Below are positions 1-9,210 of a stretch of 64,000 nt of DNA, one piece after another. The first letter of the stretch is position 1; each line of letters opens with the position of its first letter. The stretch is from CAWCBG01 sp963793845 (lineage in GTDB: Bacteria; Acidobacteriota; Terriglobia; Terriglobales; Acidobacteriaceae): assembly GCA_963793845.1 (NCBI GenBank), contig CAWCBG010000002.1:124001-188000 (forward strand), given 5' to 3'. The notes under the pieces were generated by a model. That model had not been told where the DNA came from. It worked only from the letters and a program-made list of their open reading frames with translations, and did not search any database. A program made the translations under genes and the position numbers.

Positions 1-518
1 TCATCATGACCTCGAACATCGGCTCCAGCTACTTGCAGGAGGCGGGGCTGTTCGCCGAAGCCACCGGCAAAGCCGCCGAAGAAGTGCGCGCGGCACGGCT
101 GGCGGAGGCGCGCGTGAAGGTGATGGAAGCGCTACAGCAGCACTTCAAGCCCGAGTTCCTGAACCGCGTGGACGACATCGTCTTCTTCAATCCGCTGGGC
201 CGCGAGCAGCTGACCAAGATCGTCGACCTGCGGCTGGAAGACCTGCGGCGTCTGCTGGCCGATCGCAAGATCAGCCTGGAGCTCACGCCGGCGGCCAAGG
301 AGTTCGTCTTCGCCGAAGGCTACGACGTGAACTACGGCGCGCGTCCGCTGAAGCGGTCGATCCAGCGGCTGGTACAGGACCCGCTGGCGCTGAAGATCCT
401 CGATGGCGAGGTCTTGCACGGCGATCACGTGGTGGTCGACCTCGACAAGAAGAAGTCGGCGCTCACCTTCAAAGTGACTGAGCGGGTCGGCCAACCGCAG
501 CCCGCGATGGCCAAGTAA
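1..518 (+). CDS. clpB: ClpB-type AAA+ disaggregase, C-terminal part (truncated by window edge)
   Basis: The reading frame is open from the first bases (codons in phase with position 3) and ends at TAA 516-518, giving the last ~171 residues of a Clp/Hsp100 chaperone. It begins inside the second AAA+ module (IMTSNIGS, the sensor-1 strand), continues through FKPEFLNRVDD with the arginine-finger region, and contains the sensor-2 motif YGARPLKR in the C-terminal D2-small domain. ClpB works with DnaK/DnaJ to pull proteins out of aggregates. The tail ends soon after D2-small, as in ClpB, and lacks the ClpA/ClpC-specific elements, although a ClpC-like relative cannot be excluded from this fragment alone. 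A strong hairpin terminator follows at 541. Confidence 0.93.
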   Translation, partial: IMTSNIGSSYLQEAGLFAEATGKAAEEVRAARLAEARVKVMEALQQHFKPEFLNRVDDIVFFNPLGREQLTKIVDLRLEDLRRLLADRKISLELTPAAKEFVFAEGYDVNYGARPLKRSIQRLVQDPLALKILDGEVLHGDHVVVDLDKKKSALTFKVTERVGQPQPAMAK

Positions 519-540
519 CTGGGCAGTTGCGATTCTAGAC

Positions 541-570
541 GGCACAGCCGAGAGGCTGTGCCGGTTTTGT
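541..570 (+). terminator. Rho-independent terminator of clpB
   Basis: A 9-bp perfect stem (GGCACAGCC / GGCTGTGCC, loop GAGA) at 541-562 is followed by GGTTTTGT. It begins 22 bases after the clpB stop codon. The T-run is short, so termination may be partial. Confidence 0.75.
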
Positions 571-573
571 CTT

Positions 574-820
574 GACCGGTTTTGAAGGGGCGTACCTTCA
601 GGTACGCCGTCGCAAGTCGTTTGTTTCTTGTCATCCCGACGAGGCCTTCAGGCCGAGGAGGGATCTGCTTTTGAGTTTTTCAGCGGCCTGTTCAGACGTG
701 CCGCAAGGAGCCAACAACAGGCCACTGGAAAAGTCGGGACCGCATATCCCTCGCCGACTGAAGTCGGCGAGGGATGACAAGAAAAAAGGGCCAGCGTACC
801 TAAAGGTACGCCCCTTCACC
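574..820. repeat. Structured dispersed repeat, copy A, arranged as an imperfect long palindrome
   Basis: Bases 574-701 closely match the reverse complement of 30560-30685, with only scattered substitutions over about 125 bases. Within this locus, the left part (about 583-636) is also inverted at 771-819, so the whole element can fold on itself. It contains nested hairpins: an 8-bp stem at 589-608, GGCCT/AGGCC near 643-653, and a near-perfect stem around 748-774. Between copies A and B one stem position changes from T-A to C-G on both sides, a compensatory change. The element lies in the 419-base gap between clpB and the next gene. No transposase or target-site duplication was seen. Confidence 0.8.
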
Positions 821-937
821 GCGGATTCTCAATTCCGGTTGTGACACAGTCTCTATCACCGAGTCCCCTTATTCAGAGGTTTCCTAGTCTTGATTGAGAA
901 TCGGTTCTGGGAAGTTGTACAGTGAAGCGCTAGCACC

Positions 938-1984
938 ATGCACCAAACCAGCTCAAATCCGAGCCCGGTCCTCTCGGCTGTGATGTGTGACGGCATGGGA
1001 TGGTTCTCGGCAAACGACTACAAACGCATGTTGCTGCTCTACGACAAGATTTTCTACCTGATCCCGTCGCGCACGACTGAGTTCGAGGACATCGATGGCC
1101 GCCCCCAGTTCCTGGTCTTTCCCAAGAACATGCGTCAACTGGGTTTTGAATATCGACACTACGAGCCCGACGAACTGATGCGGGGATTAATCATGCAAGC
1201 GGCTGAAGCGGACGCCGGTCGGGCTTCGTTTGCTTCGACGGTTGCGAGCATACCGGCCTCCGAGCGTTTGTACACATGGCGGATCACCAACACCGACGCC
1301 GATTTGGGCCACGGTTCCTCCGTCTCCATACGGCCGGGAGAAGACGCTCTGGCTCATGCTCTGCTGCTCAATAAATTTCTCCTTGGGGCCGAGTCCGTCG
1401 GTGCCATCCCAATTACAGGGAAAAAGTACATTCACGGTCTAATATCCGAGAAATATGCTGCGTCGACGAAAATGAGCGAGATGTCAGAGCGGAAGGACAC
1501 GCTGAACGCCGTCGCCATGATGGTGATTGACGCGATCGTGGCAGACAGGGAACTGGAACGCCGCACCGAGGACGAGATCCTCGATTACCGGAACCGCAAC
1601 CGGGCGCTATTCGAAACCTTCAGCTACTCGATTCGAAAACTAGTCAAACAGGTGGTGGCTGTCCCCGGATCCATGAACTTTGAACAACAGGTGGCAGAGC
1701 TCATCAATACCGAGATTTGGCACGAAAAATCCGAGGTTGAGCGCGAGTTGAGAGGAGCGTGGTCAGCGTTCTTTCGCACCAGCATAAAGTCGGGCGTGGC
1801 AGGGGCAGTAGCGCTGGGTATTACCCCATTCCTCTCGTTGGGCCACCTCAGTATCGCCGGGATACTGGCCGGTGCTGCCGCCACCGCACCGTGGGCAGTG
1901 TCTCAAGCGATCGACGCACTGCAGGCCAGAAGTAAGGCCCGAGACCACGGAATCTACTACCTGCTGAATTTCGGGCAACGATAG
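938..1984 (+). CDS. Hypothetical protein with hydrophobic C-terminal segment (348 aa)
   Basis: I do not recognise a family. The protein is a mostly soluble, charged sequence of about 275 residues. It is followed by a glycine/alanine-rich hydrophobic stretch (about residues 287-330: SGVAGAVALGITPFLSLGHL, then a second hydrophobic run) that could insert in or associate with a membrane as a hairpin, and a short basic tail. There is no N-terminal signal peptide. ATG 938 is the only convincing start; no strong ribosome binding site is visible. Codon use looks native, and the ORF is intact for over 1 kb among decayed neighbours, so it is probably a real gene. It stands alone between a structured repeat and an ADOP pseudogene, which is typical of accessory loci. 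Confidence 0.7.
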   Translation: MHQTSSNPSPVLSAVMCDGMGWFSANDYKRMLLLYDKIFYLIPSRTTEFEDIDGRPQFLVFPKNMRQLGFEYRHYEPDELMRGLIMQAAEADAGRASFASTVASIPASERLYTWRITNTDADLGHGSSVSIRPGEDALAHALLLNKFLLGAESVGAIPITGKKYIHGLISEKYAASTKMSEMSERKDTLNAVAMMVIDAIVADRELERRTEDEILDYRNRNRALFETFSYSIRKLVKQVVAVPGSMNFEQQVAELINTEIWHEKSEVERELRGAWSAFFRTSIKSGVAGAVALGITPFLSLGHLSIAGILAGAAATAPWAVSQAIDALQARSKARDHGIYYLLNFGQR

Positions 1985-2072
1985 TGCCCGAACGACGGTG
2001 GCAACAAGGCGCTCGCACGTAATCGCACCAACCCTGCCGTCCCTGCCGGGACTCGGCCTCCTTACTAACCTA

Positions 2073-2102
2073 CCCAGCATTGCGCCTTCGGTGCATGCTG
2101 GG
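2073..2102. repeat. Palindromic hairpin element in intergenic region
   Basis: CCCAGCAT at 2073-2080 pairs with ATGCTGGG at 2095-2102, and the inner bases continue the stem around a TTC loop. There is no T-run, so it looks more like a REP-type palindrome than a terminator. The surrounding gap 1985-2319 has no other supported feature, apart from a small GCTCC/GGAGC hairpin just downstream. Confidence 0.5.
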
Positions 2103-2319
2103 CTAGACTATTCCGCTCCTACGGAGCTGATGTTTCTGCCCCCGCGCCCAAGCGTCTTCTTCGTCACCCATCACTGTCCGGATGTGGGCACTCCTCGCCA
2201 TTGATGAACGAAAAACCACTCCCTGCGGCTGACAAGTGCCTCTGAAATCCGTCAGTTGAACTATCGCGACTGTGGCAGCGTACCTGCTACCAACACTTGG
2301 TGCCCGCAGAGATCCCCTT

Positions 2320-4869
2320 ATGAACGATATTCGCTTTGCTTTTCGGCAGTTGCTCAAGTCTCCCGGATTCGCACTCACGGTCATCCTCACGGTCGCGCTG
2401 GGCATTGGCGCCAACACGGCGATCTTTTCGCTGGTGCATGCGGTGCTGATGAAGTCGTTGCCGGTGATCGATCCCAAGACGCTGTATCGCGTGGGCGACA
2501 AGGACGACTGCTGTGTAAGCGGCGGCTATCTGAACGACGAAGGGGACTTCGATCTCTTCTCCTACGAGCTGTATAAGCATTTTCGCGACACCACGCCCGA
2601 GTTTGAAGAACTGGCGGCGATGCAGGCCGGGCGGCAACACGCTCGACGGTGCGGCGCGCGCTCGGAGCCCGCAAAAGCATTTCGCAGCGAGTTCGTTTCG
2701 GGGAATTACTTCACCACGTTTCGGCATCGGAGCGTTCGCCGGGCGGGCCCTTCACCATGGCAGGACGACACCCCCGGAGCTCCGCTCCGGTCGCAATGAT
2801 GAACTATCAGACCTGGCAATCGGATTACGGCGGCGATTCCAGGATCGTCGGATCAACTCTGTACATCCAGACCCAGCCGGTGACGATCGTCGGTATCGCT
2901 CCTCCGGGATTCTTTGGCGATCGCATTCAGGATCGAGTCCTCCGGCCTTCTGGATTCCGCTGGCGATCGAGCCGCTGATCAATCAGAAGAATTCGCTCCG
3001 CGATATTCCCGAAAGCAACTGGCTGTACCTGCTCGGGACGGGTAAAGCCGGGCGTGGCGGATAGGTCCGCTGCAGGAGAAGATGTCCAACAGCTTGCGGG
3101 TGTTGCTTGGCACTGCAGAAGACTTACACCCAGAATGGCGGTTCCACGCTCATCCCCAGGCAGCATGTGGTGATCGTGCCGGCGGGTGCAGGGATCCAGC
3201 AATTGCAGCAGCAAGCCGGCAAGGGACTCTACCTGCTGATGGCGCTCTCGGGACTGGTGCTGCTGGTGGCATGCGCCAACATCGCCAATCTCCTGCTGGC
3301 GCGAGGCGCAACTCGGAAAGCCGAGACGTCGATCCGCATTGCGCTGGGAGCGGCGCGGAGCCGGCTGATCCGGCAGATGCTGACGGAGAGCCTGCTGCTG
3401 GCGTGTATCGGCGGCCTGGCGGGCCTGGCCGATAGCGTATGCTGGGACGCGGACCATTCTGTCGCTGGCGTTCCCCAACTCGCCGCAGTTGCCGATCGAT
3501 GCCAGTCCATCGCTTCCAGTGCTGGGATTCGCCTTTCTGCTGTCCCTGGTGACGGGAGTGGTGTTCGGCATGGTTCCGGCGTGGATCACGTCGCACTCCG
3601 ACCCGGCCGAAGCGCTGCGCGGAGTGAATCGCTCCACCCGCGACCGTACTTCGCTGCCGCAGAAGTCGCTGATCGTCTTTCAGGCTGCGCTGTCGCTGGT
3701 GCTGCTGATCGAGCGCAGGCTTGCTGACGAAGACCTTGAACAATCTTGAGCACCAGGATTTCGGCATTCAAACGACGAACCGATACGTGCTGCACCTGGA
3801 TCCGGCGGGAGCGGGCTACACTCCGGCGAAGCTGCCCGCGCTGTACCAGGCGCTGGAGCAGCGATTCAGCGCGTTGCCCGGAGTGGAGAGCGTCGGCCTG
3901 GCGCTGTACAGCACGCTCGAAGGCAATAACTGGGGCGAAGGCGTACGGGTTGAGGGACGTCCTGAGCCAGGGCCGAATGAGCACAACGTTTCATCGTGGG
4001 ACCGCGTCAGCACGAAGTTCTTCGAGACCGTGGGGCAACCGGTGATTCGCGGACGTGGCTTTACCGATGCCGACACCGCGACTTCGCAGACGGTGGCGGT
4101 GGTCAACCAGGCTTTCGTCAAGAAGTTCTTTCCAAGCGAAGATCCTATCGGACGGCACTTCGGTATTTTTGACCAGAAATATTCCGGGGCTTTCGAGATC
4201 GTCGGAATCGTCGCCGACGCGAAGTACAGCGATCCCCACCAGAAGATGCGGCCGATGTACTTCCGCCCGCTCAATCAGCAGATGAAGGTGACGGAGCCGA
4301 ATCCACCGATGGCCGAGAGCTGGTCTCTGTACATCAACTCGATCACTTTGCGCTTCAAGACTCCGCCGCAGAACCTCGACGCGATGGTGCGGCACACTCT
4401 AGCGGACGTCGATCCCAACCTGACGGTGATCGATCTGCGCTCGCTGGACGACCAGGTGAACGACAACCTGAACCAGGAGCGGCTGATCGCGCGCCTGACC
4501 ATGCTGTTTGGGATATTGGCGCTGGTGCTGGCGTCGGTTGGACTGTACGGCATCACGTCGTACGCGGTGGCGCGGCGGACCAGCGAGATCGGATTGCGCA
4601 TGGCGCTAGGTGCCGACCGCGGCAACGTGGTGCGCATGGTGTTGCGTGGAGCGTTCGTGCAGGTGGGCCTTGGACTGGCGCTGGGCATTCCGATTGCGAT
4701 GCTGGGCGCGCATTACATGGCGGACCAGCTTTACGGCGTGAGCTCCTACGATCCCATGAGCCTGGTCATCGCGATAGGCGTGTTGGCCTTGGCGGCAGCT
4801 CTGGCGGGATTTATTCCGGCCCGACGCGCAGCCAGCATCGAGCCCATGCAGGCCTTGCGCATCGAATAG
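2320..4869 (+). pseudogene. ADOP-family ABC permease (MacB-like), multiply frameshifted
   Basis: ATG 2320 opens with MNDIRFAFRQLLKSPGFALT and then GIGANTAIFSL, the hallmark first transmembrane segment of acidobacterial duplicated orphan permeases (ADOP: MacB_PCD-FtsX-MacB_PCD-FtsX, usually about 800-880 aa). The span of 2550 bases fits a full-length gene, but the reading frame changes at least five times: near 2640-2720, 2960, 3060-3100, 3430-3480 and 3710. The pieces are recognisable in order: first periplasmic core, first FtsX (LLVACANIANLLLARG), second core and second FtsX. The last piece (3721-4869, 382 aa) is intact and ends with RRAASIEPMQALRIE, the usual ADOP C-terminus. It may still be translated but lacks the N-terminal half. 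ADOP proteins are predicted exporters or membrane remodelling permeases of unknown substrate; no partner ATPase is adjacent. Confidence 0.88.
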
Positions 4870-4877
4870 CGGCGTTG

Positions 4878-5795
4878 TCAGGCCAGCGAGATTACCTGGG
4901 TGCGGGCGCCCGACTCTGTGCGGGTAAATTGCAGGAGCTCATTGGGCGATTCGGATTCCACCAGGAAGTGGTCAATCGGCCCAAAGCAGCGCAGCGCCTC
5001 CTGCGGCGTGCAATGCCGTAAATATTCCCGCAGTATCGGCGGGCTGTAGTAAGGGAAGCCCTCGGCGTCTTCTGACACCTTGGTTTCCAGCAGGTGGTGC
5101 AGATGGAGCGGCAGATCCTGCAACTCTCCAGAGTAAGTGAAGTAGACACCCCATTTTCTCCCCCAGCCCTCGCGGACCAGCGTTTCGAGCAGCGCCGAAT
5201 CGCCCGTCAGGCGCACCAGGTGAATAGTGCACTGGCCCACTGCCGTGGCAGCGGCATTATCCGAGAGAGCTTCAAAGTGTGGGGTGTTGTAAATGCGCGA
5301 GAGCAGCCTCTTGTCGGCCGAAGTATCGAGCACGGCGTAGAGGGGCTGAAACTGATTGCGCAACAAGCTCAGAAGGCGATCTTGACGAGCCCTGGAGGCG
5401 AGGCTGGGCGTCGAACCGTCGGCAGTAATCGGGTTGAAATCGCCATCGCTCGCGTCGGCCAGAGTTGTGGTGTCCTCTACTGGGGAAGAGGCATCTTCCG
5501 CCTGCAAGTGCACCGAGAACACGGTATGGCCCGCCATGATCGTGTCTCCGTCGTTCAGGCGGGTGCGCTCTACTTTTTGGCCGTTGACGAAGGTTCCGTT
5601 CCGGCTTTTCAGATCCGTGATCCAGCAACTGTCTTCGTCGTTCTCCAGCAGGAAGTGGGTGCCTGAAATGAAAGAGTCCTTGGGAAAAGCAAAGTCGGAT
5701 TGCGAGCTTCTTCCCACGCAAACCTGTTTGCCTTGGGTAATGCAGACCTGTCGGCCGGAGGATAATCCCGACTGCGCGACGAGAACGATATGCAC
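4878..5795 (-). CDS. FHA domain fused to DUF4123 (type VI effector-chaperone-like) protein
   Basis: Residues 1-98 form a forkhead-associated domain with the phosphothreonine-binding residues in place: GR at 28-29, the S-GTH block, and SRNGTFVNG. FHA domains bind phosphothreonine peptides. After an acidic linker, residues of about 150-275 match DUF4123: LYAVLDTSADKRLLSRIY, then GWGRKWGVYFTYSG, HLHHLL, and ILREYLRHCTPQEALRCFGP. In proteobacteria DUF4123 proteins (Tap-1/Tec) are adaptors that load effectors on VgrG spikes of type VI secretion systems. Here no VgrG, Hcp, PAAR or other T6SS gene is visible nearby. The 305-aa ORF is complete, starts at ATG 5795, and converges with the ADOP pseudogene, leaving 8 bases between them. 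Confidence 0.85.
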   Translation of the reverse strand: MHIVLVAQSGLSSGRQVCITQGKQVCVGRSSQSDFAFPKDSFISGTHFLLENDEDSCWITDLKSRNGTFVNGQKVERTRLNDGDTIMAGHTVFSVHLQAEDASSPVEDTTTLADASDGDFNPITADGSTPSLASRARQDRLLSLLRNQFQPLYAVLDTSADKRLLSRIYNTPHFEALSDNAAATAVGQCTIHLVRLTGDSALLETLVREGWGRKWGVYFTYSGELQDLPLHLHHLLETKVSEDAEGFPYYSPPILREYLRHCTPQEALRCFGPIDHFLVESESPNELLQFTRTESGARTQVISLA

Positions 5796-6586
5796 GGCAA
5801 CTCCCAGGACCGACTCGGAACCGGCTAGTGAATAGATGAGGCCAGCACTGACGAAGTCGCGTAGCCTGGAACGCTGGAACTATAGCGCAGCCTGATTGGA
5901 CCGGGCAACTCCGTGACCGTGAAACCGGAATCCGGCGCCAAGAGGAAAAGGAAGCAGACAGCAACAAAGAATCCCGAGGTGATGCTGGGCTGTTTTTCTC
6001 GACCAGTGGTTCGCTTTAGACCCTTGCCGACCTGCGCTCATCGGATGCTTGCGCACGCGATGTACGATCTCAACTTGGGCTCCGGGCTTACCGACTAACC
6101 GGAAAAACTGTCCAACGCCTCGGGACTCTATCTTGCCTTTGACTGGTTTCTTGTTTCCTCAACCGGCGGTTCGCTATTGACCGTCACGGTCCCTCTGCTG
6201 CCTTACGCTGCAGGCGCGGAGCAGTGAACTCGCTTCAGCCCCGGACTCACCACCAACCGGAAAACCTGGGAAACTGTCAAAGAACGATTGTGGTTTTACA
6301 CCTTGTATTTTTTAAGTCAACGAAAATTTCGCAACACTATCTCGTTTATTATCAATCGAGTGCGGCTCGTCCACAGGCATGTGCCAGAAAATAGTGCAAG
6401 CCAGGTGATGACAGCGAGCGACGTTGCGGCTTCCCCTTATTTCACGCGGGTTACGGCGACTGTATCGGATGGTTCTTCGCGGGCAAGGGGCGGCTGAGTC
6501 TGTGAGAATCTGGCAAAATCCGCGCCAGTCTTGCATTCTTGCGCAGGCGAAGCTCGCGCATTCTTCTATTTGTTACCATCGTCGTC
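5796..6586. other. Long intergenic region without a supported gene
   Basis: This region is 791 bases. Only short ORFs with no recognisable protein features are present. Two stretches (about 6000-6110 and 6158-6277) share short blocks such as GGTTCGCT and ACCGGAAAA in the same order and may be an old, diverged tandem duplication. About 6285-6350 is distinctly AT-rich and could hold promoter elements for the downstream ABC ATPase. I see no RNA gene. Confidence 0.4.
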
Positions 6587-7384
6587 ATGCCGCTGCTGGA
6601 AGCGCGCCATCTCATCAAGACCTTTCATTCCGGCCAGTCAGCCTTCGGAGGTGGCGGCGCGGAGGTGCGCGCGGTCAACGATGTTTCATTTTCAATCGCG
6701 GCAGGAGAAACCCTGGGGCTGGTGGGCGAATCGGGAAGCGGCAAGAGTACGCTCGGCCGCATGTTGTTGCGGCTTGTCGAGCCGGATTCCGGGGAACTCA
6801 GCTTCGATGGACAGGACGTGCTGAGCGCAGGCGCTGGCCGCCTGCGGCAACTCCGCGGTCAGATGCAGATCATCTTTCAGGACCCCTTCGGCTCGCTTGA
6901 CCCGCGTATGACCGTAGAGCAGGTCGTGGCAGAGCCGCTGGCGATTGGAAGGAACGCCCCGCGGGCTGACCGCCGCCGGCGCACCACCGAGATGTTGCGC
7001 GCCGTGGGACTCGACGAGTCAGCTCTCAAGCGTTACCCGCACGAGTTCAGCGGAGGCCAGCGCCAGCGTATCGGGATTGCCCGCGCGCTCATCCTGCGTC
7101 CGCGATTCATTGTGGCGGATGAGCCGGTGTCAGCGCTGGACGTCAGCGTGGGCGCGCAGGTTATCAACTTGTTACAGCGGCTTCAGAAGGAGTTCCAGCT
7201 CACGTACCTGTTCATCTCGCACTCCGTGCCGCTGGTGCGGTATCTGGCCACGCGAATTGCGGTGATGCAACGAGGCGAGCTGGTAGAGACAGGAACCACG
7301 GAGCAAATCACGGCAGCGCCACAGCATCCCTATACGCGAAGTCTGCTGGCCGCCACTCCCGACTTGCAGCTTACATCGCTGTAA
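6587..7384 (+). CDS. Oligopeptide/dipeptide ABC transporter ATP-binding protein (OppF/DppF type)
   Basis: This is a 265-aa ABC ATPase with Walker A GESGSGKSTL, Q-loop IIFQDPFGSLDPRMTV, signature FSGGQRQRIGIARAL, Walker B FIVADEPVSALDVS and H-loop ISHSVP. The Q-loop wording and the FSGGQRQR signature are characteristic of the OppF/DppF branch, which energises peptide or nickel import. I chose ATG 6587 because MPLLEARHLIKTF is the usual family N-terminus; an in-frame TTG at 6539 would add 16 residues. No permease, OppD or binding protein is adjacent, so it is an orphan ATPase, perhaps serving a transporter elsewhere. Its 3' end overlaps the convergent ogt locus by 14 bases. The C-terminal extension of OppF after the H-loop is short. 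Confidence 0.88.
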   Translation: MPLLEARHLIKTFHSGQSAFGGGGAEVRAVNDVSFSIAAGETLGLVGESGSGKSTLGRMLLRLVEPDSGELSFDGQDVLSAGAGRLRQLRGQMQIIFQDPFGSLDPRMTVEQVVAEPLAIGRNAPRADRRRRTTEMLRAVGLDESALKRYPHEFSGGQRQRIGIARALILRPRFIVADEPVSALDVSVGAQVINLLQRLQKEFQLTYLFISHSVPLVRYLATRIAVMQRGELVETGTTEQITAAPQHPYTRSLLAATPDLQLTSL

Positions 7385-7914
7385 GCGCGAGTTGTGGGGA
7401 TTGCGCGTCGTCAACCGCACGCTCGTGGAAGGTGGCGCCCTCCAGCCGCAACAGGAAAGCCTTGACCGGCAATCCGCCACCGTAGCCGCCGAGGTACTTC
7501 CCGCCTGCCAGCACGCGATGGCAGGGCACGATGATAGCGATGGGATTGTAGTGATTCGCCTGCCCGACGGCGCGGAATCCGTTCGGACATGCCAACCGCT
7601 TTCGCGATATCGGCATAAGTGCAGGTCTCGCCGTAGGGAATGCGGAGAAGCTGCTGCCAGCAACGCTTGCGAAACTCAGTTCCACGCAGATCGAGCGGCA
7701 GATCGAAGTCGCGCCTTTCGCGAGCGAAATATTGCTCAAGCTGTTGGCGAAGCGCGCGCGTCAGGTCGTGCGATTCCCGCCATTCGACCCGCAATCCGCC
7801 TATCTGCTCAGGCAGGCCGCGATCAAACTCCAGCATGACTGCGGCGGATTCCGAGACACCCAGCAACAGCGGACCAACTGGCGATTGCATGCGTGAGTAA
7901 TACAGCGTTTCCAT
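7371..7914 (-). pseudogene. ogt: Methylated-DNA--protein-cysteine methyltransferase, single frameshift
   Basis: ATG 7914 starts METLYYSRMQSPVGPLLL, typical of Ogt/AdaC-type O6-alkylguanine DNA alkyltransferases, which repair alkylated guanine by suicidal transfer to a cysteine. The N-terminal domain and the helix-turn-helix region (FRKRCWQQLLRIPYGETCTY) are in one frame. The rest, including NHYNPIAIIVPCHRVL with the acceptor cysteine in PCHR and the GGYGGGLPVKAFLLRLEG end, is in another. Removing one base near 7590-7595 (just after AVG in the DNA-binding helix) restores a continuous protein of about 180 aa, the normal family length. The conservation of both halves makes an assembly indel as likely as a real mutation. 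If real, the enzyme would lose its active site. Confidence 0.85.
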
Positions 7915-7994
7915 ACGTCACTCCAACACGCACTAAGTTAACATCCACTCATGGGTGCAAGGATATAATCGCGCCACAGCAGGGGGAACTCTTC

Positions 7995-8507
7995 GTGCGG
8001 ATAAAATTCATTATTGTGCTGGCCTTTGTGGTTACGATCTCCGTAGAATGCCTGTCCCAATCACAAGCGCAGCCTATCCAGCCTCAGGCGGCCAGCAGCA
8101 AGAACGTGGATGCGTTACTAGTCGATCTGCGGGAGGCAAAGGACGGCCTAGTCGAGGATTCGGGTACCTTAGGCGAAGTGGCAACGCCCCTACAAGGCAG
8201 CGCAAAGGACAACGCCATCTCGTTAATCAATGACATTCAACAAGCGATGATAGAAACCGATGCTACGGTTTGGTTCATCGCACCTTATAACAATATGGCG
8301 TGCGCCGAAGACAGACAGATAGCGAGAGCCGTCCTTCAAAACCGTCTTAAGTTCTACTCCCACGTCTTAGACCTCAACTTGACCGCTATCTCCGGCCAAC
8401 TGGCGTTCACACGGGTTCCAGCGGTGTCGCAAATAGCAATCAGGGCTGAGGACAGAATACGAAGCGCCAGAAGGGATATGCAGGCAGTACTCGATCTACT
8501 TCAGTGA
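7995..8507 (+). CDS. Small exported hypothetical protein
   Basis: I take GTG 7995 as the start because AGGGGGA lies about 8 bases upstream and the next residues (RIKFIIVLAFVVTISVECLS) form a standard signal peptide with a likely cleavage after SQAQ; longer in-frame starts back to 7893 would bury it. The mature part of about 140 residues is alpha-helical and polar, with a single pair of cysteine candidates (one in NNMACAED). I recognise no domain. It follows the ogt locus divergently and precedes another orphan ORF. The local AT content is higher than in neighbouring housekeeping genes, which suggests accessory DNA. Confidence 0.6.
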   Translation: MRIKFIIVLAFVVTISVECLSQSQAQPIQPQAASSKNVDALLVDLREAKDGLVEDSGTLGEVATPLQGSAKDNAISLINDIQQAMIETDATVWFIAPYNNMACAEDRQIARAVLQNRLKFYSHVLDLNLTAISGQLAFTRVPAVSQIAIRAEDRIRSARRDMQAVLDLLQ

Positions 8508-8558
8508 AGATGCTAAATATATTACCTGAAGTGTCGCCGAAGTCCGGCTTTCGTTGCG

Positions 8559-9170
8559 TTGCCGCTAACCAAGAAGCAGACACCGCGCACACTCCGCACC
8601 AAGCGGAAAATTGGGAGCAAGGTGGAGATAACCGACCTTAGTCTCCGAAGTGACAATCTTTACGACCGCCTTTTGCCGGTTCTTCTTGGTCGGGTGTTTC
8701 ATGTCACTCCGCTAAGTGTCTTTGAGCAGATTAGTGCTACTGGAGAAGTTCGATCGAACGTCAAAGGAGAGTTTCCCACTCCTTTTGGGTCAACCAATTC
8801 ATTTTTCCGTCGGCGAGGCTGCGTTTGTTTTTTCGACTACCGTTCCGCTTCTCTTGAGCAGATTGAAACTTCGATCGGAAAGTGCTCGCCCTTTAGCCTA
8901 TCAGCCTCAGATCCCGAGGTCGAATACGAGCCAAGAATCGCGTTTTTGTTTCTTTCAGAGTCAGCGTACGAGCGACTCATCCCTTGGACAAGATGGAAGG
9001 AAGAACAATCACTCAGCGAAAAGATCGTTCCTTTCGTCGAGGCCGGCTACCCGGCCCCAGTGCCGATCGCATTGATAGACGAAGTCATCCAAGTAACGAT
9101 TAATTACCCATTTGATCCCATAGTCAACGCTCTACGACGGGGGCGATTTCGTCGGAAATGGCCTCAATAG
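8559..9170 (+). CDS. Hypothetical protein, possible ADP-ribosyltransferase-like fold
   Basis: This is a 203-aa ORF that can only start at TTG 8559 or later codons. The N-terminus is lysine/arginine-rich. A segment around residues 46-62 (VFHVTPLSVFEQISATGEV) resembles the H-x-T/(Y/F)HxT start of DarT/DUF4433-like or Tpt1-like ADP-ribosyltransferases, where a histidine near the N-terminus binds NAD. The remaining motifs of those families are not evident to me, so this is only a resemblance. The C-terminus is strongly basic (RRGRFRRKWPQ). Base composition is more AT-rich than in flanking conserved genes, in line with acquired DNA. No partner gene such as an antitoxin is adjacent. Confidence 0.5.
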   Translation: MPLTKKQTPRTLRTKRKIGSKVEITDLSLRSDNLYDRLLPVLLGRVFHVTPLSVFEQISATGEVRSNVKGEFPTPFGSTNSFFRRRGCVCFFDYRSASLEQIETSIGKCSPFSLSASDPEVEYEPRIAFLFLSESAYERLIPWTRWKEEQSLSEKIVPFVEAGYPAPVPIALIDEVIQVTINYPFDPIVNALRRGRFRRKWPQ

Positions 9171-9210
9171 CCGTTGCCAATCCTAAAACTGCGAATTCGA
9201 GCAGACTCAC

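Noticed and set aside
5796..6586. Short ORFs (for example 5913-6098 and 6288-6497) as genes
   Set aside because: They have no ribosome binding sites, no protein-like composition, and no recognisable features.
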